Source: Metellina segmentata
Taxonomy: Eukaryota; Arthropoda; Arachnida; Araneae; Tetragnathidae
Reading direction: 5' to 3'
Assembly: GCA_947359465.1 (NCBI GenBank)
Contig: OX375874.1
Span: forward strand, 102,489,441-102,553,440
DNA: 64,000 nt
Part shown: piece by piece, positions 63,763 to 64,000 of the stretch
Layout of the letters: each line of letters opens with the position of its first letter
Position numbering within the stretch: the first letter of the stretch is position 1
Program-made: the position numbers and the translations under genes
Notes under the pieces: generated by a model
Databases searched by the model: none
The model's input: only the letters and a program-made list of their open reading frames with translations
Told to the model about the DNA's origin: nothing

Positions 63763-64000
63763 CAGTAGAGCTCCAATTAACCGAAGTTCAGTTATACGGA
63801 TGACTTTTAGAAATAAAGAACCCAGTAAAATCAGCATTTTAAAAGTTTATTATCGTTGATTGATAAAAACGAAGATGACGAAATGTCAGTTGAAGATATA
63901 GGAAGCCTTATAGTGAAAATTCCTGGTTGTTCCGAGTGCAGCAAAGTGGGTGATGTGTGATTCTTCGGACCCTGGATTCCAAATCTAACTTGTCCAGACA
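63763..64000 (+). mobile_element. pogo/Tigger-type element, left end, cut by the window edge
   Basis: A TA (63,761-63,762) precedes cagtagagctccaattaacc, which matches the general form of pogo/Tigger terminal repeats (cagtaga..ctc.atta.ccgaa). A C-terminal transposase fragment follows closely, so most of the gene is deleted. The right end lies outside the window. Confidence 0.75.
63858..63985 (+). pseudogene. pogo/Tigger (jerky-like) transposase C-terminal fragment
   Basis: The frame reads DKNEDDEMSVEDIGSLIVKI, PGCSECSKVGDV, then a stop (63,958-63,960). After a frame change it reads SDPGFQI and another stop. The combination of a VEDI...(I)PG.. segment and DPGFQI is typical of the acidic C-terminal tail of Tigger/jerky transposases. 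The DNA-binding domains and DDE catalytic core are absent. It is a degraded relic. Confidence 0.7.

Overview
This is eukaryotic, repeat-dominated DNA with no convincing host gene. An animal, most likely an arthropod, fits best: the window carries Tc1-type DD34E transposon relics, PIF/Harbinger-type MITEs, a pogo/Tigger-type fragment and tRNA-derived SINEs, all in AT-rich DNA. I cannot name the species.

Positions 1-46,756 are one uninterrupted tandem array of a 246-bp satellite. It already runs at the left edge of the window, so its true length is unknown. All monomers are head-to-tail on the same strand and stay exactly in phase: 189 full periods separate position 121 from the last unit at 46,615 with no net insertion or deletion. 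Monomers differ by a few substitutions, and these mark higher-order repeats (HORs). A 14-monomer (3,444 bp) HOR is duplicated at about 2.6-9.2 kb. A different 14-monomer HOR runs from about 10 to 21 kb. Nested 9- and 5-monomer HORs lie at about 23-28 kb. A HOR of varying size (17, 13, 10, 12 and 13 monomers) fills 29-46 kb.

The array ends inside a decayed Tc1-family transposase. The last monomer reads in frame across 46,756 into the rest of the catalytic domain, then into a terminal inverted repeat ending at 47,091 and a TA. About half of each monomer aligns without gaps to the catalytic core of another Tc1 relic in this window (58,004-58,116, about 63% identical by hand count). The satellite therefore seems to have formed by tandem amplification of an internal piece of a Tc1-like transposon. 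This is the main finding.

From 47.1 to 64 kb the sequence is AT-rich intergenic DNA. It holds minisatellites (41-bp units; 22/43-bp units; a 3 x ~200 bp block; a 12 x 89 bp array with a palindromic core), two PIF/Harbinger-like MITEs, two internally deleted Tc1-like elements, two SINEs with related bodies in opposite orientation, a second SINE-like family, an (AT)18 tract and the left end of a Tigger-like element. Two MITE insertions can be checked inside the window, because uninterrupted duplicates of their target sites survive nearby. Open reading frames in this part are short and are either transposon debris or unsupported. All counts and alignments were made by eye.
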